Origin: Anaerolineaceae bacterium UBA5211
Lineage (GTDB): Bacteria > Chloroflexota > Anaerolineae > Anaerolineales > Anaerolineaceae
Assembly: GCA_002412595.1 (NCBI GenBank)
Contig: DHVJ01000065.1
Coordinates: forward strand, 21,726-29,181
Reading direction: 5' to 3'
DNA: 7,456 nt
Below the pieces are notes generated by a model, which was given only the letters and a program-made list of their open reading frames with translations, ran no database searches and had not been told where the DNA came from. Every line of letters begins with the position of its first letter. Position 1 is the stretch's first letter. Positions 6,433-7,456 of this stretch are shown piece after piece. Made by a program: the position numbers and the translations under genes.

Positions 6433-7332
6433 TCAATAGCCCAACGAGTGAATATATTCCCGGTTGCGGCGCGCGGAATCTTTAGGCTTTCCCATTCCGG
6501 GCAGCACATCCTGTTCAACCACGCCCCAACCGTCAAATCCATTTTTCTCCAATTCAGCCAGCAGCGCCGGAAAATTCACGTCGCCTTTACCCAGCTCGCA
6601 AAAAATGCCCTGGCTGACCGACTTGAAATAATCCCACTGATTTTCAGCAGATTGTTTACCCACGTTCGGCTCGTGATCCTTGAAGTGAAAATGCCAGATG
6701 CGCTGTCCGTATTTGTGAATACCTTCCAGCGGGTCACCTCCGCCCAAACGATAGTGCCCGCAGTCAAACACCAGCCCGACCAAATCCGGGTCGGTCAGGG
6801 ACATCAGTTTTTCGATTTCCTGCGGCGTTTCCACATAACCAGCGCAGTGATGATGGTAAGCCGTACGCAAGCCGGTTTCACGTTTCACTGCTTCTGACAC
6901 ACGTGTAACCCCCTCGGCAAAAATTTCCCATTGACTGTCGCTCAAACCCATCTCCGGCGTGACCCGGCCAGCGTTTTGGGTGCGTTCCGGTACGGAACCA
7001 TTCTCGTCCGCCAGGATAATAAAAGGCAGATCGCCTTCCACTGCCGCCATCAAACGCGCAATACGCAAAGCATCTTCCACACCGGTCAAGTGAGCCTCTT
7101 TGTTTTTAAATGGCACCGGAATAAAAGCACCCAATAGCTTAAGGCCACGAGTATGCAGTTCTTTGGAAAGTTCATCTGAATTGGTCGGCAGAAAACCCCA
7201 ATCCCCTAACTCAGTACCCTCATACCCCGTCTCAGCAATTTCATTTAATACTTGAATATAATCCGGTTCTTCTCCCCCCAAATCAAACTCCAGTGCCCCC
7301 CAGGAACAAGGTGCATTTGCGATTCTAATCAT
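6433..7332 (-). CDS. IolE-like TIM-barrel protein, possible inosose dehydratase or isomerase
   Basis: A 299-residue xylose isomerase-like TIM barrel that resembles 2-keto-myo-inositol dehydratase (IolE). It opens with ANAPCSWG (5-12) and the GYEGTELG strand (37-43+), and carries AYHHHCAG (158-165), LVFDCGHY (187-194), GGGDPLE (197-203), IWHFHFKD (212-219) and a late WGVVEQD (269-275). Likely metal ligands are H160-H162, D190 with H193, H215 or H217, and E273. The His where many epimerases have Glu on strand five is, as I recall, an IolE trait. In the inositol pathway IolE dehydrates the ketone made by IolG, and an IolG-like gene follows 49 bp downstream. No IolB, IolC, IolD or IolJ follows, so the classical route is not complete here. 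It is the first gene of the operon. A near-perfect ribosome binding site, AAGGAGG, lies 6 nt before the ATG, which fixes the start. An isomerase role on another keto-sugar is equally possible. Confidence 0.85.
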   Translation of the reverse strand: MIRIANAPCSWGALEFDLGGEEPDYIQVLNEIAETGYEGTELGDWGFLPTNSDELSKELHTRGLKLLGAFIPVPFKNKEAHLTGVEDALRIARLMAAVEGDLPFIILADENGSVPERTQNAGRVTPEMGLSDSQWEIFAEGVTRVSEAVKRETGLRTAYHHHCAGYVETPQEIEKLMSLTDPDLVGLVFDCGHYRLGGGDPLEGIHKYGQRIWHFHFKDHEPNVGKQSAENQWDYFKSVSQGIFCELGKGDVNFPALLAELEKNGFDGWGVVEQDVLPGMGKPKDSARRNREYIHSLGY

Positions 7333-7456
7333 TCACTGCCTCCTTATAAATTGATATTGCTCCATAAATTTTCAACATTACGTTACAGTTCCATAAAATT
7401 TTCCGTAAAAATCCATTCTGATAATTAAGCGAATCTATTTTGAATAATTCCAAATT
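7333..7456 (-). promoter_or_regulatory. Leader and probable promoter region of the five-gene operon
   Basis: These 124 bp, running to the window edge, have no ORF on either strand worth reporting and are clearly more AT-rich than the genes. On the minus strand I see a TTGAAA near 7374-7369 and a TTTACG near 7409-7404 as possible -35 elements, but neither has a convincing -10 at the right distance. The repeat pair described separately and the tandem GTAACGTAA at 7386-7378 could be regulator contacts. Whether another operon gene lies further upstream cannot be seen. Confidence 0.35.
7361..7403. repeat. Direct repeat upstream of the operon, candidate operator
   Basis: TCCATAAATTTTC (7361-7373) recurs as TCCATAAAATTTTC (7390-7403), differing by one inserted A. 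The copies start 29 bp apart, close to three helical turns, so two regulator units could bind on one face of the DNA. They sit 29-71 bp before the first start codon, where a promoter and operator are expected. AT-rich DNA makes chance similarity easier, so this is tentative. Confidence 0.4.

Noticed and set aside
6337..6897. Plus-strand open frame of 186 codons spanning the junction of the first two operon genes
   Set aside because: Antisense to both genes and their intergenic gap; no domain seen and it would conflict with the operon layout.
3238..7332. Complete classical myo-inositol (iol) operon
   Set aside because: Only IolE-like and IolG-like members are present; no IolB, IolC, IolD, IolJ or methylmalonate-semialdehyde-type IolA is seen.

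Overview
The window holds six protein-coding genes, all on the minus strand, so it reads from right to left. No rRNA, tRNA, CRISPR array, insertion sequence or phage gene is visible. No marker gene fixes the organism. Gene content and protein style (several sugar-isomerase TIM barrels, an IolG-like oxidoreductase, moderate GC) look to me like an environmental heterotroph or fermenter, perhaps of the Chloroflexota/Anaerolineae. This is an impression, not a proof.

Bases 7332 to 1843 form a tight five-gene unit. The order is an IolE-like TIM-barrel protein (7332-6433), an IolG-like Gfo/Idh/MocA dehydrogenase (6383-5352), a second TIM-barrel sugar isomerase/epimerase (5355-4348), an unusual 360-residue transaldolase-family protein (4320-3238), and a CoA-acylating-type aldehyde dehydrogenase (3228-1843). 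Junctions are 49 bp, a 4-bp ATGA overlap, 27 bp and 9 bp. A strong intrinsic terminator sits 21 nt after the last stop codon. Upstream of the first gene are 124 bp of AT-rich DNA with a near-identical direct repeat that could be an operator.

Read as a pathway, the unit could oxidise a sugar or cyclitol, isomerise or dehydrate the keto intermediate, cleave a C-C bond with a Schiff-base (di)hydroxyacetone-type enzyme, and capture the released aldehyde as an acyl-CoA. The aldehyde dehydrogenase most resembles what I remember of the sulfoacetaldehyde dehydrogenases (SauS/SqwD type). The transaldolase keeps two anion-binding arginines but has an altered active site. A sulfosugar or cyclitol catabolic route in a combination I do not recognise is therefore the main lead. 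Substrate and gene roles are inferred; no transporter, kinase or regulator lies in the window.

Bases 1693 to 65 encode a separate membrane-anchored GGDEF-EAL protein. Its GGDEF motif is degenerate and its EAL domain looks intact, so it is probably a cyclic-di-GMP phosphodiesterase. It has its own strong ribosome binding site and is cut off from the operon by the terminator. A perfect 24-base palindrome at the left edge of the window is probably its terminator or a bidirectional one.
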